A stretch of DNA of 64,000 bases from Aphanomyces cochlioides (GCA_019828595.1 JAHQRK010000044.1:124001-188000), one strand, 5' to 3'. Positions 1 through 10,687 are shown, numbered from the stretch's first letter. Notes: generated by a model not told the origin, from the sequence alone. Made by a program: numbers and translations.

Positions 1-1075
1 GTATACGAGTATAGTTTGACATATTATATCATGTATAGTGGACGTATATTATACGATGTATTGCATTCCATGTTGATCCATTCTGAACCTGGACTGCACA
101 CTTAAAAAAGAAAATCCAAGACGTCGTCCACAACACTTTTTAGATGACTTATTGTCGTAGCAGTTGACTTTCTTTTATACATTGTGATTGGTGTAAATCG
201 ACAAGCCTCTCATGCCCATTTTACTTTCTTCGTCACCAGTTCGTCTTAATGCCAGAGAGGGGTTCTGCTCCCCCACAGCTTCACCATCCTAGACTTTGGG
301 GCCACTGGAGCAAACTCCATACAAGGGAAAGGCCATTGCACTGTGTCAAAGTTGCTCTTGCTGTGCAAGAATACTAAGCTATTTCTGGTAAATATTGTGG
401 CTACAAACTCATTGGTGTGAAGCTCAGTGCTACCTCAGCGCGACTTATTTGCCACTACAATAAGGTGGCGAGATGTACACTGATAACACGAGAACGACCA
501 GCTCTTGTTTAAGGAAGTGCAAGTCGATCTTTGCGGGATCCATCGGAGCCGCGGTGGTTAAACGACTCCTCAAAGCAACGCATGCACAGTGTATATTAAA
601 TAATAGTATACAAATTATACGTGTATAAAGACGTATACGTAGTGCTCTATACACGTATAGGTATAAGGCGAACCCTATTTACGACCGACGGAATGTATAT
701 AATGACGGCAAATGATAGGATTCCTATCACACCATATAACGCAATATGATTGGAAGTTAATGTAATGAATTGACTAGATGTCTGACAATGTTGCAACGTT
801 GAACCTCGTGGAGCTTTGCCAGTTGAATTTGCCATCGGTGTCAAAGACGGAAAAGACATACTTTCGATTACACTTAGCACTTTGGGGTATCGACATACGC
901 GCTCGTTGTTTCCGATTTTTTGTCATACACAGTATTATTACACCTGCACTGATTCTAAGTGTAATTTGCAAACAGAAATTGTGATTCTTCATGCATCCCC
1001 CACCATCTACTTTCAGTTAAATAGTAGCTCGTAGAGCGATCGTAAATTCAAACAGTCCACACAGAACATACAGTG
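1..1075. other. Intergenic, no gene recognised
   Basis: I see no coding, RNA or repeat structure that I can support, apart from a short perfect palindrome at 713-729 (TGATAGGA-T-TCCTATCA) that resembles two hairpins at 3080-3106 and 3185-3205. Small open frames here have no recognisable composition. Confidence 0.5.
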
Positions 1076-1077
1076 TA

Positions 1078-1104
1078 CAGTGGGTCACGAAAGTCTGCAC
1101 CCCC
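1078..1104 (+). repeat. Left terminal inverted repeat of the Tc1-like element
   Basis: 27 of 27 bases match the reverse complement of 2670-2696. It is preceded by the target TA at 1076-1077. Confidence 0.93.
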
Positions 1105-1410
1105 CATTGTTCTTTTCACATTTTTTCCTGTTACTCACAATCAAGTCGTCATTTGATAAAGCTGAATAGTTCAATCAATAGGTAATACATTTGGCTTTGT
1201 CTCTGTAGAATTGATAAATGTGATTGGATCTCTATGGGCTCTAAAATTTCAATCCAAAATTAGTACCACTGTCAAACGTTTGCACCCCTCAGCAATATTT
1301 CAGCGCAAAATCAAAATTCAGCAGTGTAAATTGAACTCCAGTTGATGCGAGAACGTTTCATTCACTTGCAAATTACCCTCGATATAATTAAACGCCTCAA
1401 ACACTCTGTG

Positions 1411-2445
1411 ATGTCTTCTCAACGCCAAGGAAAACAATACTCTGATGACATGCGACTCACTGTCATGAACAAGCATAAAAATGGCCTTGGAAGCAAGAAA
1501 ATTGCTAAGGAACTCGATATGCCCCTTTCCTCCGTTAAAACAATCCTCCGAAAGTTCAAAAAGAACCGCCAAACGATGATTGCTCCGAGATCTGGGCGAC
1601 CTCGCGTCACCAACGAATATGACGATCGCGAAATTCGCCGTGAAGTTATGAAAAATCGACGAGTCCGTGCCGAAACTTTGCAAAGATCGTTCCTTACGCT
1701 ATACGATAAAGAGATTTCGCTCGAAACTTTTCGTCGTCGCATTCGTGAATGGGGCTTAAATGGTCGTGTGGCTACAAAGAAGCTATTTATTTCAAAAGCC
1801 AACCGAGAAAAGCGTCTCAAATTTGCCCTGGAGCATCAACTGTGGACTTCGGATGACTGGAAGCGTGTCCTTTTTACAGATGAAAGCCCATTTAATTTGC
1901 ATGGCTCGAATGGAAGGGTCTACGTTTGGCGTAGGCCTGGAGAAGAATACAAGGATGAATGTCTTGCACCGACATTTAAAAGTGGGCGCGATTCGGTCAT
2001 GGTATGGGGGGCCATAAATTACAATGGTGTTGGAACTCTGCGCTTTTGCGAAGGGACAATGAATTCGTGTGATTATATTGACCTCTTATTGGATGAATTA
2101 CCCAACAATTTTGCCCAATTGGATTTGCCGGTCGATTTTATCTTCCAACAAGATAATGCACCGATTCACAAGGCAAAGAGAGTTCTCAATTTTCTCGATG
2201 AAAATGCCGTGACAACCCTTGAACACCCTCCACAAAGCCCAGACCTTAATCCTATTGAACACGTGTGGGCGTGGATAGGTCTTAGGATCCGTGATTGCCC
2301 GCCAACTTCGAAGGAAGGATTGAAACGACGGATTTGCCGCTTGTGGGATGAAATCCCTTTGGATTTCATTCAAAAGTTGATCAAATCCATGCCTAATCGT
2401 TTGGCGGACGTTATTGCAGCCAAAGGTGGTTCTACGAAATATTAG
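1411..2445 (+). CDS. Tc1 family DD34E transposase
   Basis: Cut-and-paste transposase of the Tc1/mariner superfamily; it binds the terminal repeats and moves the element into TA sites. With the ATG at 1411 the protein has 344 residues, the usual Tc1 length; an in-frame ATG at 1345 would add 22 residues and cannot be excluded. The N-terminus holds paired-like helix-turn-helix DNA-binding regions (residues 10-105), with a GRPR AT-hook-like linker near residue 62. The catalytic triad is visible as D157 (LFTDESPF), D248 (QQDNAP) and E283 (SPDLNPIEHVW), with exactly 34 residues between the second D and the E. No stop or frameshift interrupts the frame. It is the only gene in the element and lies between its inner repeats. 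Confidence 0.93.
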   Translation: MSSQRQGKQYSDDMRLTVMNKHKNGLGSKKIAKELDMPLSSVKTILRKFKKNRQTMIAPRSGRPRVTNEYDDREIRREVMKNRRVRAETLQRSFLTLYDKEISLETFRRRIREWGLNGRVATKKLFISKANREKRLKFALEHQLWTSDDWKRVLFTDESPFNLHGSNGRVYVWRRPGEEYKDECLAPTFKSGRDSVMVWGAINYNGVGTLRFCEGTMNSCDYIDLLLDELPNNFAQLDLPVDFIFQQDNAPIHKAKRVLNFLDENAVTTLEHPPQSPDLNPIEHVWAWIGLRIRDCPPTSKEGLKRRICRLWDEIPLDFIQKLIKSMPNRLADVIAAKGGSTKY

Positions 2446-2669
2446 ATCGTAATACATATTCATTTTTTGTTGTTAAACCTGTTGGGGGTGTAGACTTTTG
2501 ACAGTTGCACTGTTCACTCTTGCTCATGTCTATCGTAGTAGGGGTGAGTAAAACCGCTCTTTGCGTTAGTTTTATGAGTGCTACTTCATTGGGACTCTGT
2601 CGATTCAATTCACATCGCGATATGCTGGCTAGTTTGTGAGATAATTGAGTAAACGTCAATTTTCTATCA

Positions 2670-2696
2670 GGGGGTGCAGACTTTCGTGACCCACTG
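2670..2696 (-). repeat. Right terminal inverted repeat of the Tc1-like element
   Basis: Perfect reverse complement of 1078-1104, followed by TA at 2697-2698. Confidence 0.93.
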
Positions 2697-3079
2697 TATA
2701 TCCTCCAAAAAAACATGAATCACACAAATTTCGACGTTACTACGTCAAAAGTTGCGAAGATCGTGATATAGTGGCGAAATGAGGAGATCACATCCGTCAC
2801 CGTTACCTGTGAAGATTGTTCTTCCTTATCGTTTCATCCGTTAATCATAAAGTATTTTAGAAATCAACGATGTTTTGTGCTTTTTGCTCCAGGTATTAAC
2901 ATCACAATCAGGTCAGCGAGCACATAACACGTCAACAAAAGGAATGTTGTCTTGTAGCTAGTCTAGCTTGTATGCATGCTAGATGTTAAAGTATATTCAG
3001 GACGGCATTTTGTTTGTCCTTTTGACTTTAAGCTACGAGTAAAAGAAGCTATATTTAGGCCAATAATGGTTTTTTGAGG

Positions 3080-3106
3080 AACTGTGATAGAATCTCTATC
3101 ACAGTT
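3080..3106. repeat. Short perfect hairpin (12 bp stem, 3 nt loop)
   Basis: AACTGTGATAGA-ATC-TCTATCACAGTT. A similar hairpin, TGTGATAGG-TTT-CCTATCACA, lies at 3185-3205, and a third variant lies at 713-729. The shared core is GTGATAG/CTATCAC. Function unknown. Apart from these, 2697-3251 holds nothing I can name. Confidence 0.7.
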
Positions 3107-3251
3107 GCAGAGAATTTTGCACTTTTCAAAATCGTATACTGAAATCAAGTCAAAAATATTTATTGAAAATGAATTTCAGGCATCTGTGATAGGTTTCCTA
3201 TCACACTCCCATACAAAAAGATCATGATTCTATCATAGATGCAGTAGATGT

Positions 3252-3332
3252 CATTGCAATATCATCTGTTCAGCGCGAGAAATTCAAACGCATGTGTGTC
3301 AGCCAACGATGATGACGGGTCTCTCTCGCTGA
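3252..3332 (+). pseudogene. 3' terminal fragment of the giant receptor gene
   Basis: The last 26 codons and stop of the receptor gene at 37324-52208 recur here almost unchanged (residues CNIICSAREIQTHVCQPT, stop at 3330-3332). There is no upstream coding sequence, so this is a dead tail created by the left end of the segmental duplication. The similarity continues into the downstream non-coding DNA up to about 3742. Confidence 0.85.
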
Positions 3333-3742
3333 ATGGAGAGGATGAAACTACAAGTAGCACAAGGCTGGAGCGATGCAGCATGGTCAGAGAACATGGAGCG
3401 GACAAAAACTACCAACAAAGAGAGTTCGAACCACAAGCTGAAATAATTCGAAAACGCGCTCATGCCCACATGTGAGACGCTGAGGTGGCTCCGAACTTCG
3501 ACTCTGTGCAAGCTTGGGCAGGGCACCCATCACTATATATGTAACATTAAATATGTGTAATTGTTCGAATGTTATCATGGTGTTGAAATATATCATGTCC
3601 CCCAATCCATTTAAGATCAAGTACATGCATCTCAAGCTGGGATACTTTACTGAAATGTTGTAAAAACTAAGTGGCATCGGGATGAACAAAATTTCGGTGA
3701 AATCTTATGCATGGTCAAGCCAGGCAAACTGCAGGAGTTAAG

Positions 3743-5425
3743 GCCCCGTTTGGATAAAACGCTGTTTCAAAACACTGGATATCCGTTTCCTAATAATTAC
3801 GCTCCGTTTGGATGCACCTGAAATTCGCTCGATTATGAATACGGCGTACTACTGCGCATTATGAACAACATTTGGATTACACAGTATTTGACACCTTTGT
3901 TTTTTTGTATACTTCATTTGTGACACTGGGCACTATTTAGTGCCAACGTAGTTGATGAGAGCAAGTTTGTCGTCAATAGCTGGTTGTTGGAGCTGTTAAG
4001 AGGTCTATTTAGCTTCACATAGACGGTATACAACCCGTAGATCTGACAGGGTTCCTGTCTGATGATTAAATAGAGCTTGAGAAACTCAAACCTTACCATT
4101 TAACAGCGTTTGTGCTGTGATGAGCGTATTGTGTTTCCGAGCGGCAATTCTAGCTTAACCACAATGTAGTACAAAGTGTGCTTTACTTAATTACTCTCTC
4201 TCATAAGTCTAAGCTTCGTCTATTTGATGGCGCACATCATAATCTACTAGTCGTCAAATTTTTGGAATTTTTACACTTCTGTCATTTCTAAGGCAGGTTG
4301 TACAATCTGGTTCGTTGTGCAAAACGTTGTGCAATCGTTGTATCACAACGGGTCTGTTGTACTAAAATTGTATAACGTTTTGTTATAAATCAAGAAAAGT
4401 TTGTTATAAAGCATGTAATGAATATTCAAAGCCATCTATTAACAGAACAGCTTGTTATAAATATTCAAAGCCTTCTTGATTATAAAGAGAACAACTTTTT
4501 TATATTGCTAACTTCGTCGATTTGCCGAATTGATTTTGAATGCCTTTTCTCCTTAAATGTACTGTGCTTTCTACTCAAAATTTCCTCCGGCGATTGGTTG
4601 AATCAACCGCCGGCAAATCGCCGGACCTCCGAAATATAATACAAATATCAATTTTAGAAGGTTATTTTTTGACCTTTGGTTGAAGTCTTGATCGGGATGG
4701 TAACGAAATCGACGAAGCTTCGTCGCTGCGCTGGCGAGGCCAGAGGCCTCTCCACTCGTTGTACGCTCAAGCTGAGGAGCGCTGAATAACGTGGAATTCT
4801 CTTCGAGGTGGGGTCACTGTGGAAGGTTGTTCAGAGTCATAGAGATGACGTGAGATTTGCAGCTTTTCTCTCACAAACTTACGTCAGTTTTCAGCCAATC
4901 AATTGATAGTAAAATTATTTTTAGCCAATCATATTGTCCGGACGATTACCAGGCGATTGGAAATATCGCCTGAAATTGGCAAATTTGGACGGAAATCACA
5001 ATATCTTTTGCCAATTAAGAGATCCTCCTAGAACCATCAGGATGCGCGAGGTACCATTGTTTCATCTTACCATAGCTTTGACTGACGCTTGTGCATCAGA
5101 GCTCCATACACCTTAAATAATACACTTCTCCATGTGTAATGTTCCTGTTGCACAACGTGTTGCACTAACAGCATTACCTTGTTGAGCAAAAACTCAAAAT
5201 CGTGTTGTACAACATGCCATAGTCATTTCACAACCAGAACTCCGTTCAAAAAGTGTCCAATCAAAGCTCCATTTCTGCTCTGTTTTATAAACCAATCAGC
5301 ATCGATTTTACTGTAGAAACAGCCTTAATCCACCAATTATACCCCAAATGTTGCTGATATTTTAATAGAGAGTTTTCGGAGACCCAAAAGTTGGCTTTAT
5401 TATGGACCAGAGTAGTATTGATGAA
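3743..5425. other. Sequence present in copy A but absent from copy B; identity unknown
   Basis: Relative to 52600-52680, copy A carries about 78 bp at 3743-3820 and then about 1.57 kb up to about 5425; matching sequence resumes on the far side. The inserted DNA is AT-rich and has no open frame worth calling. It contains an imperfect 18 bp inverted repeat pair, 4317-4334 and 5148-5165 (17 of 18 matches, GTGCAA-ACGTTGTGCAA type), which may bound a small non-autonomous element of about 0.85 kb. I cannot assign a family. Confidence 0.5.
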
Positions 5426-5912
5426 ATACGATGGAAGACGGACCTCACATGAGTTGGTTTTTGAAGTGTCGTAGAGATATCTTTTGCACCGTTAAATATC
5501 AAATCTATGATGTACTCAAGTCTCCATACTTTGTATGGACAGCACATCTTTCGCCGCTTCATGAGGCTCGGAAGTACGTTCTGGACAAAATGTACAAGTG
5601 CCTTGTCGTATTCATCCCAAATTCATTCTGCAACGTGCATAAATTGATTAGATGATGCCATTCATTAGAGACGTACCCACACGCTTATCGAGCGAGTTTG
5701 GGTATTGCGTCGATTTCAAGGATGGACATCTTGATTCGGTGGCTTTGGATGTATGCTAGTCCTGGCTCGGCGCCGCGTCGACATATTTGCTGAGTGCGAA
5801 CAGAAAACTTGGAAATGTGGTATGTGTGGGTTGCACCCAAATTCATTTCCAAATGTGTTCACAAAATGCAACAATTTGTGTTTCCGAGTTGTGCTGAGTG
5901 TCAAAATTTATA
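5426..5912. other. Non-coding remnant conserved between the duplication copies
   Basis: Matches 52660-53175 with many substitutions. The stretch around 5431-5655 also resembles 52680-52890 and, in reverse orientation, 13440-13660 and 55819-56040. One frame keeps a string such as CTVKYPIYDV in several copies, suggesting an old coding sequence that has decayed everywhere. The ancestor is not recognised. Confidence 0.5.
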
Positions 5913-6025
5913 TTGTCTTTTCAGCCAGATTTTGGACTAACGTGATGATTGGCCGATTTGATCGATCCATTTATTTGTACTGAACAATTTATAGTATACA
6001 ATTATCAAAACTATTCCCCTTGGAG

Positions 6026-7112
6026 ATGATTCTTGACGTCGTGCGCAGACAGCACGCATCGAGGAACACCGTAATGCATGCACTTTATGCTTACTACTAC
6101 CTTGGCATGAAGAAAATCGATGTTGCAAGACTCTTCCACAAGTCTATGTCAACGGTATCATCATGGATTCAAATCTACGAAGAAACTGGGGATTATGCAA
6201 GAAAGAAATGCGCTCGAGATGGTCAGTTTTCAAAGGACCAGCGCAAGTGGCTTGTCGAGTATTTTGAAAAGCGACCAAAGTCATTTTTGGACGAAGCTAA
6301 GCTGGCGTTTGAGGTGAAGTTTCGACGATACATATCGTTGTCGTCTGTATGGAATATCATCCACAATCATGGTCTGACGTGGAAAGTCTTGGAAAGACGC
6401 GCAATTCATATCAAACAACACGACATTCAACGGTATTTTATGGAGTTGTCATCACTGGATTGGTCCCATTTGAACATCCAATTCCTCGATGAAGCCAGCT
6501 TTGACTCAAGAGGAATGCTGCGAAAGCGCGGCTATGCAATGAAAGGCAAAAAGCTTTGTTTCCGTGGTGAATTTCAGCGAAAGCCAAGAGTCTCTTTGCT
6601 TTGTTTCCTCGACGTCTCGGGTATGGTTGAAGTATTTGACACGATTGGAACCTTTGACCGTGCCAAGTTCGTTGATTGTTGCGAAGCTCGTGCAAAGTCT
6701 GTTCAACCATACCCTGGACGCTCGTCGATTTGGATTTTAGACGGAGACCGTATACATTGCCATGCCGATATTGTTTATTTTCTACGTGGGCGTGGCATTG
6801 TTCCGATATTCCTTCCCGCATACTGCCCTTTTTACAACCCGATTGAATATGTTTTTGGGTTGATAAAAAAAGTCGTTCAAGCGGCATTACAAGGAGTCAT
6901 TGACCAAGGATTTGATGCAATTCATCATGAGCATCATGAAAACATTCAAATCATTTGACACATCTCGTATCTTCGAGCATTGTGGATACACAAAGCAAGG
7001 TCGATTCAATCCCTCCAAACGCCTTGTAGATGAAGGATCCAAATCTGAAGAAATCAATGACAACATGTTGGATTATGTTCCATGCAATGAAGACAACGAT
7101 CGAGCAGATTAG
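6026..7112 (+). CDS. DDE transposase of the palindromic element, left arm; frame break after the catalytic Glu
   Basis: IS630/Tc1-mariner type transposase (DDE_3-like). Counting from a non-ATG codon two before the ATG at 6026, an HTH region covers residues 17-60 and the triad is D157 (FLDEAS), D241 (WILDGD) and E276 (FYNPIEYVFG), with DD34E spacing. Directly after the catalytic Glu the gene has a run of seven A (6865-6871). In the zero frame the protein ends at 6958 with unusual His-rich residues. One frame over, coding continues to the stop at 7110-7112 with the tail expected of this family (FDTSRIFEHCGY). Removing one A joins the two into about 361 residues. The alternatives are a dead gene, transcriptional slippage on the A7 run, or a homopolymer error. 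The same A7 is present in the right arm. Confidence 0.85.
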
Positions 7113-7175
7113 AACTCAGTTAAGCTTTATTTTAAAGCGACTCAAATCATTACCAGTGATTAAGTCTAATATGCG

Positions 7176-8186
7176 TTAAGGATCAAAGGCATCACTTTCT
7201 TCATCATCACATTGATTGTGGTCTTCATCGTCAAGGTTTGGAATATTGTGTATCAATGAAACCAAATCTGTTCGTGTAGACACCGGGGCTATCTCCTGCC
7301 GGAAGCCTTCAATTATACGACGCTTCGCTCTAAGTGCTGTCTCACTTGTTTCAATACGCGACACAACATCGTTCACACACTTTTTCAAAGTGTCCAAGTC
7401 TTGCAAGCAAGATTCCACCACATCAAGAGCTACTGTGAGACTGTTTTGCAAATTTTGATTTCTCTCTTGGGCACAATTGGGAATTGGGTCGAAAAGATGA
7501 AGCATGGTTGCCGGAGGTGGGTTTGAAACATGAATGGCGTGTTGAAATACAGGCGCCTTCAAAATATGCGCCGCCCACATTCTCCAATTTGCTTCATATG
7601 ATGTGTAAACTGATCCCCATTTTTCTTTCAGTTGGGCGACCATTTGAGCATGAGCACTCTCTGCAGCTGCGCCAGCTCTGTCTTGAATTTGAGGTTCAAT
7701 GCATTGCTCACGCAACATTTGAAAATCTGTCCCTGTACTGACGTGGATTCCCCACGCGAGTACAGTGATTGAGAACGTGTCATTTCGATGATCTGATATG
7801 TATCGATTTGCTTGAGCTTGACTTCCAGGCTTGAAAAAGTACCGCCCCATTTTGATGGATATAAAGGAGTCAAAGTCATTCAAAGTGGGCTTTTCGGTGT
7901 CAACTGTCCAAACATGGGGTTCGCCCTCATATGTAGCCTTGAATTGAATGTGGGGTAGGCAATGTTGAAAGATGAGTTCTTTGAGAGCTGCCCAACTCGA
8001 CCCTTCAAACACATGCTGCGGCAATCGCTTGCCCTTGCTGTCTCGACCACAGACAGTGTTCTTGACATTTATATCTGCTCGCAACGAGAATAAGGGCTCA
8101 TTTGGTATTCCAACCGGAGATGCGTCTGGAATTGGAGACGATCGTGTCGAGTAGCGATGCTGGTGCGGGGGTGTTGATGCTGACAT
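7176..8186 (-). CDS. Unknown protein of the palindromic element, left arm (ORF2)
   Basis: 336 residues, ATG at 8184-8186, uninterrupted; convergent with the transposase gene (stops 63 bp apart). Not recognised. The N-terminus is Pro/Ser-rich and polar (first 25 residues), the middle is a mixed globular region rich in Trp, His and Phe (residues 45-215), residues 240-300 look helical with leucine periodicity and could form a coiled coil, and the C-terminus is very acidic (DDEDHNQCDDEESDAFD). No zinc-binding cluster or nuclease motif is apparent. Position and strict conservation in both arms suggest a transposition accessory or DNA-binding partner; that is inference. It differs from the right-arm copy by one residue that I noticed (Met versus Val in SIKMGRYF). 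Confidence 0.75.
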   Translation of the reverse strand: MSASTPPHQHRYSTRSSPIPDASPVGIPNEPLFSLRADINVKNTVCGRDSKGKRLPQHVFEGSSWAALKELIFQHCLPHIQFKATYEGEPHVWTVDTEKPTLNDFDSFISIKMGRYFFKPGSQAQANRYISDHRNDTFSITVLAWGIHVSTGTDFQMLREQCIEPQIQDRAGAAAESAHAQMVAQLKEKWGSVYTSYEANWRMWAAHILKAPVFQHAIHVSNPPPATMLHLFDPIPNCAQERNQNLQNSLTVALDVVESCLQDLDTLKKCVNDVVSRIETSETALRAKRRIIEGFRQEIAPVSTRTDLVSLIHNIPNLDDEDHNQCDDEESDAFDP

Positions 8187-8330
8187 CTTTCAAATTGCGG
8201 GGAACAATATTTAACGATTTTGATTGGATATTCATCAATATTTTCTGAGATTATGATTAGCTGTTCGTATCTGCCGATTCTTCTGCCGATTGTCGACTGC
8301 CGATTCTTTGGGCATGTCGCTCCAGTTTCG

Positions 8331-8382
8331 AATAAAAACAACAATATATTGTTGTTTTTAAAATAAAACAGTTGTTTTTATT
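8331..8382. repeat. Centre of the palindrome, nested hairpin
   Basis: The arms meet at 8342 and 8371 around a 28 nt AT-rich spacer. The left side of the spacer itself forms a second perfect palindrome, AACAACAATATATTGTTGTT, centred near 8345. The two ORF2 genes diverge from this centre (starts at 8186 and 8527), so any promoter for them must lie here and is itself duplicated. Confidence 0.85.
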
Positions 8383-8526
8383 CGAAACTGGAGCGACATG
8401 CCCAAAGAATCGGCAGACGACAATCGGCAGAAGAATCGGCAGATACGAACAGCTAATCATAATCTCAGAAAATATTGATGAATATCCAATCAAAATCGTT
8501 AAATATTGTTCCCCGCAATTTGAAAG

Positions 8527-9537
8527 ATGTCAGCATCAACACCCCCGCACCAGCATCGCTACTCGACACGATCGTCTCCAATTCCAGACGCATCTCCGGT
8601 TGGAATACCAAATGAGCCCTTATTCTCGTTGCGAGCAGATATAAATGTCAAGAACACTGTCTGTGGTCGAGACAGCAAGGGCAAGCGATTGCCGCAGCAT
8701 GTGTTTGAAGGGTCGAGTTGGGCAGCTCTCAAAGAACTCATCTTTCAACATTGCCTACCCCACATTCAATTCAAGGCTACATATGAGGGCGAACCCCATG
8801 TTTGGACAGTTGACACCGAAAAGCCCACTTTGAATGACTTTGACTCCTTTATATCCATCAAAGTGGGGCGGTACTTTTTCAAGCCTGGAAGTCAAGCTCA
8901 AGCAAATCGATACATATCAGATCATCGAAATGACACGTTCTCAATCACTGTACTCGCGTGGGGAATCCACGTCAGTACAGGGACAGATTTTCAAATGTTG
9001 CGTGAGCAATGCATTGAACCTCAAATTCAAGACAGAGCTGGCGCAGCTGCAGAGAGTGCTCATGCTCAAATGGTCGCCCAACTGAAAGAAAAATGGGGAT
9101 CAGTTTACACATCATATGAAGCAAATTGGAGAATGTGGGCGGCGCATATTTTGAAGGCGCCTGTATTTCAACACGCCATTCATGTTTCAAACCCACCTCC
9201 GGCAACCATGCTTCATCTTTTCGACCCAATTCCCAATTGTGCCCAAGAGAGAAATCAAAATTTGCAAAACAGTCTCACAGTAGCTCTTGATGTGGTGGAA
9301 TCTTGCTTGCAAGACTTGGACACTTTGAAAAAGTGTGTGAACGATGTTGTGTCGCGTATTGAAACAAGTGAGACAGCACTTAGAGCGAAGCGTCGTATAA
9401 TTGAAGGCTTCCGGCAGGAGATAGCCCCGGTGTCTACACGAACAGATTTGGTTTCATTGATACACAATATTCCAAACCTTGACGATGAAGACCACAATCA
9501 ATGTGATGATGAAGAAAGTGATGCCTTTGATCCTTAA
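8527..9537 (+). CDS. Unknown protein of the palindromic element, right arm (ORF2)
   Basis: 336 residues, the inverted copy of the gene at 7176-8186, with one visible residue change (SIKVGRYF here). The start ATG is at 8527-8529. It reads outward from the palindrome centre and converges on the right-arm transposase gene. Function unknown: polar N-terminus, globular middle, helical segment before a strongly acidic tail. Both copies being open suggests the sequence is either very young or under selection or gene conversion. Confidence 0.75.
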   Translation: MSASTPPHQHRYSTRSSPIPDASPVGIPNEPLFSLRADINVKNTVCGRDSKGKRLPQHVFEGSSWAALKELIFQHCLPHIQFKATYEGEPHVWTVDTEKPTLNDFDSFISIKVGRYFFKPGSQAQANRYISDHRNDTFSITVLAWGIHVSTGTDFQMLREQCIEPQIQDRAGAAAESAHAQMVAQLKEKWGSVYTSYEANWRMWAAHILKAPVFQHAIHVSNPPPATMLHLFDPIPNCAQERNQNLQNSLTVALDVVESCLQDLDTLKKCVNDVVSRIETSETALRAKRRIIEGFRQEIAPVSTRTDLVSLIHNIPNLDDEDHNQCDDEESDAFDP

Positions 9538-9600
9538 CGCATATTAGACTTAATCACTGGTAATGATTTGAGTCGCTTTAAAATAAAGCTTAACTGAGTT

Positions 9601-10687
9601 CTAATCTGCTCGATCGTTGTCTTCATTGCATGGAACATAATCCAACATGTTGTCATTGATTTCTTCAGATTTGGATCCTTCATCTACAAGGCGTTTGGAG
9701 GGATTGAATCGACCTTGCTTTGTGTATCCACAATGCTCGAAGATACGAGATGTGTCAAATGATTTGAATGTTTTCATGATGCTCATGATGAATTGCATCA
9801 AATCCTTGGTCAATGACTCCTTGTAATGCCGCTTGAACGACTTTTTTTATCAACCCAAAAACATATTCAATCGGGTTGTAAAAAGGGCAGTATGCGGGAA
9901 GGAATATCGGAACAATGCCACGCCCACGTAGAAAATAAACAATATCGGCATGGCAATGTATACGGTCTCCGTCTAAAATCCAAATCGACGAGCGTCCAGG
10001 GTATGGTTGAACAGACTTTGCACGAGCTTCGCAACAATCAACGAACTTGGCACGGTCAAAGGTTCCAATCGTGTCAAATACTTCAACCATACCCGAGACG
10101 TCGAGGAAACAAAGCAAAGAGACTCTTGGCTTTCGCTGAAATTCACCACGGAAACAAAGCTTTTTGCCTTTCATTGCATAGCCGCGCTTTCGCAGCATTC
10201 CTCTTGAGTCAAAGCTGGCTTCATCGAGGAATTGGATGTTCAAATGGGACCAATCCAGTGATGACAACTCCATAAAATACCGTTGAATGTCGTGTTGTTT
10301 GATATGAATTGCGCGTCTTTCCAAGACTTTCCACGTCAGACCATGATTGTGGATGATATTCCATACAGACGACAACGATATGTATCGTCGAAACTTCACC
10401 TCAAACGCCAGCTTAGCTTCGTCCAAAAATGACTTTGGTCGCTTTTCAAAATACTCGACAAGCCACTTGCGCTGGTCCTTTGAAAACTGACCATCTCGAG
10501 CGCATTTCTTTCTTGCATAATCCCCAGTTTCTTCGTAGATTTGAATCCATGATGATACCGTTGACATAGACTTGTGGAAGAGTCTTGCAACATCGATTTT
10601 CTTCATGCCAAGGTAGTAGTAAGCATAAAGTGCATGCATTACGGTGTTCCTCGATGCGTGCTGTCTGCGCACGACGTCAAGAATCAT
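9601..10687 (-). CDS. DDE transposase of the palindromic element, right arm; same frame break
   Basis: Inverted copy of the gene at 6026-7112 with the same triad (D157, D241, E276 in the same numbering) and DD34E spacing. The homopolymer is T7 on the plus strand at 9842-9848. The zero frame stops at 9755; the family-typical C-terminal tail is one frame over and ends at 9601. ATG at 10685-10687. Two copies with an identical break could mean that one functional slippage-dependent gene was duplicated, or that a dead gene was copied when the palindrome formed. Confidence 0.85.

Larger units (their letters stand above)
1078..2696 (+). mobile_element. Tc1-like DNA transposon, IR/DR type, apparently complete
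   Basis: Directly seen: a perfect 27 bp terminal inverted repeat (1078-1104 and 2670-2696, beginning CAGTGGGTCACGAAAGTCTG) flanked on both sides by TA (1076-1077 and 2697-2698), the target duplication of Tc1/mariner elements. A second, imperfect pair of repeats lies about 190 bp inside each end (about 1267-1288 and 2482-2510, core CACTGTCAAA...TGCACCCC). Each end therefore carries two repeats, the IR/DR arrangement known from Sleeping Beauty-like elements. The 1619 bp element encodes one open transposase. Perfect ends, a TA duplication and an open frame suggest recent activity. Confidence 0.93.

Noticed and set aside
6865..6871. A AAA AAA in the right phase for a -1 ribosomal frameshift
   Set aside because: The -1 frame meets a stop at about 6902 and does not lead into the family-typical tail, which lies in the +1 (or -2) frame.
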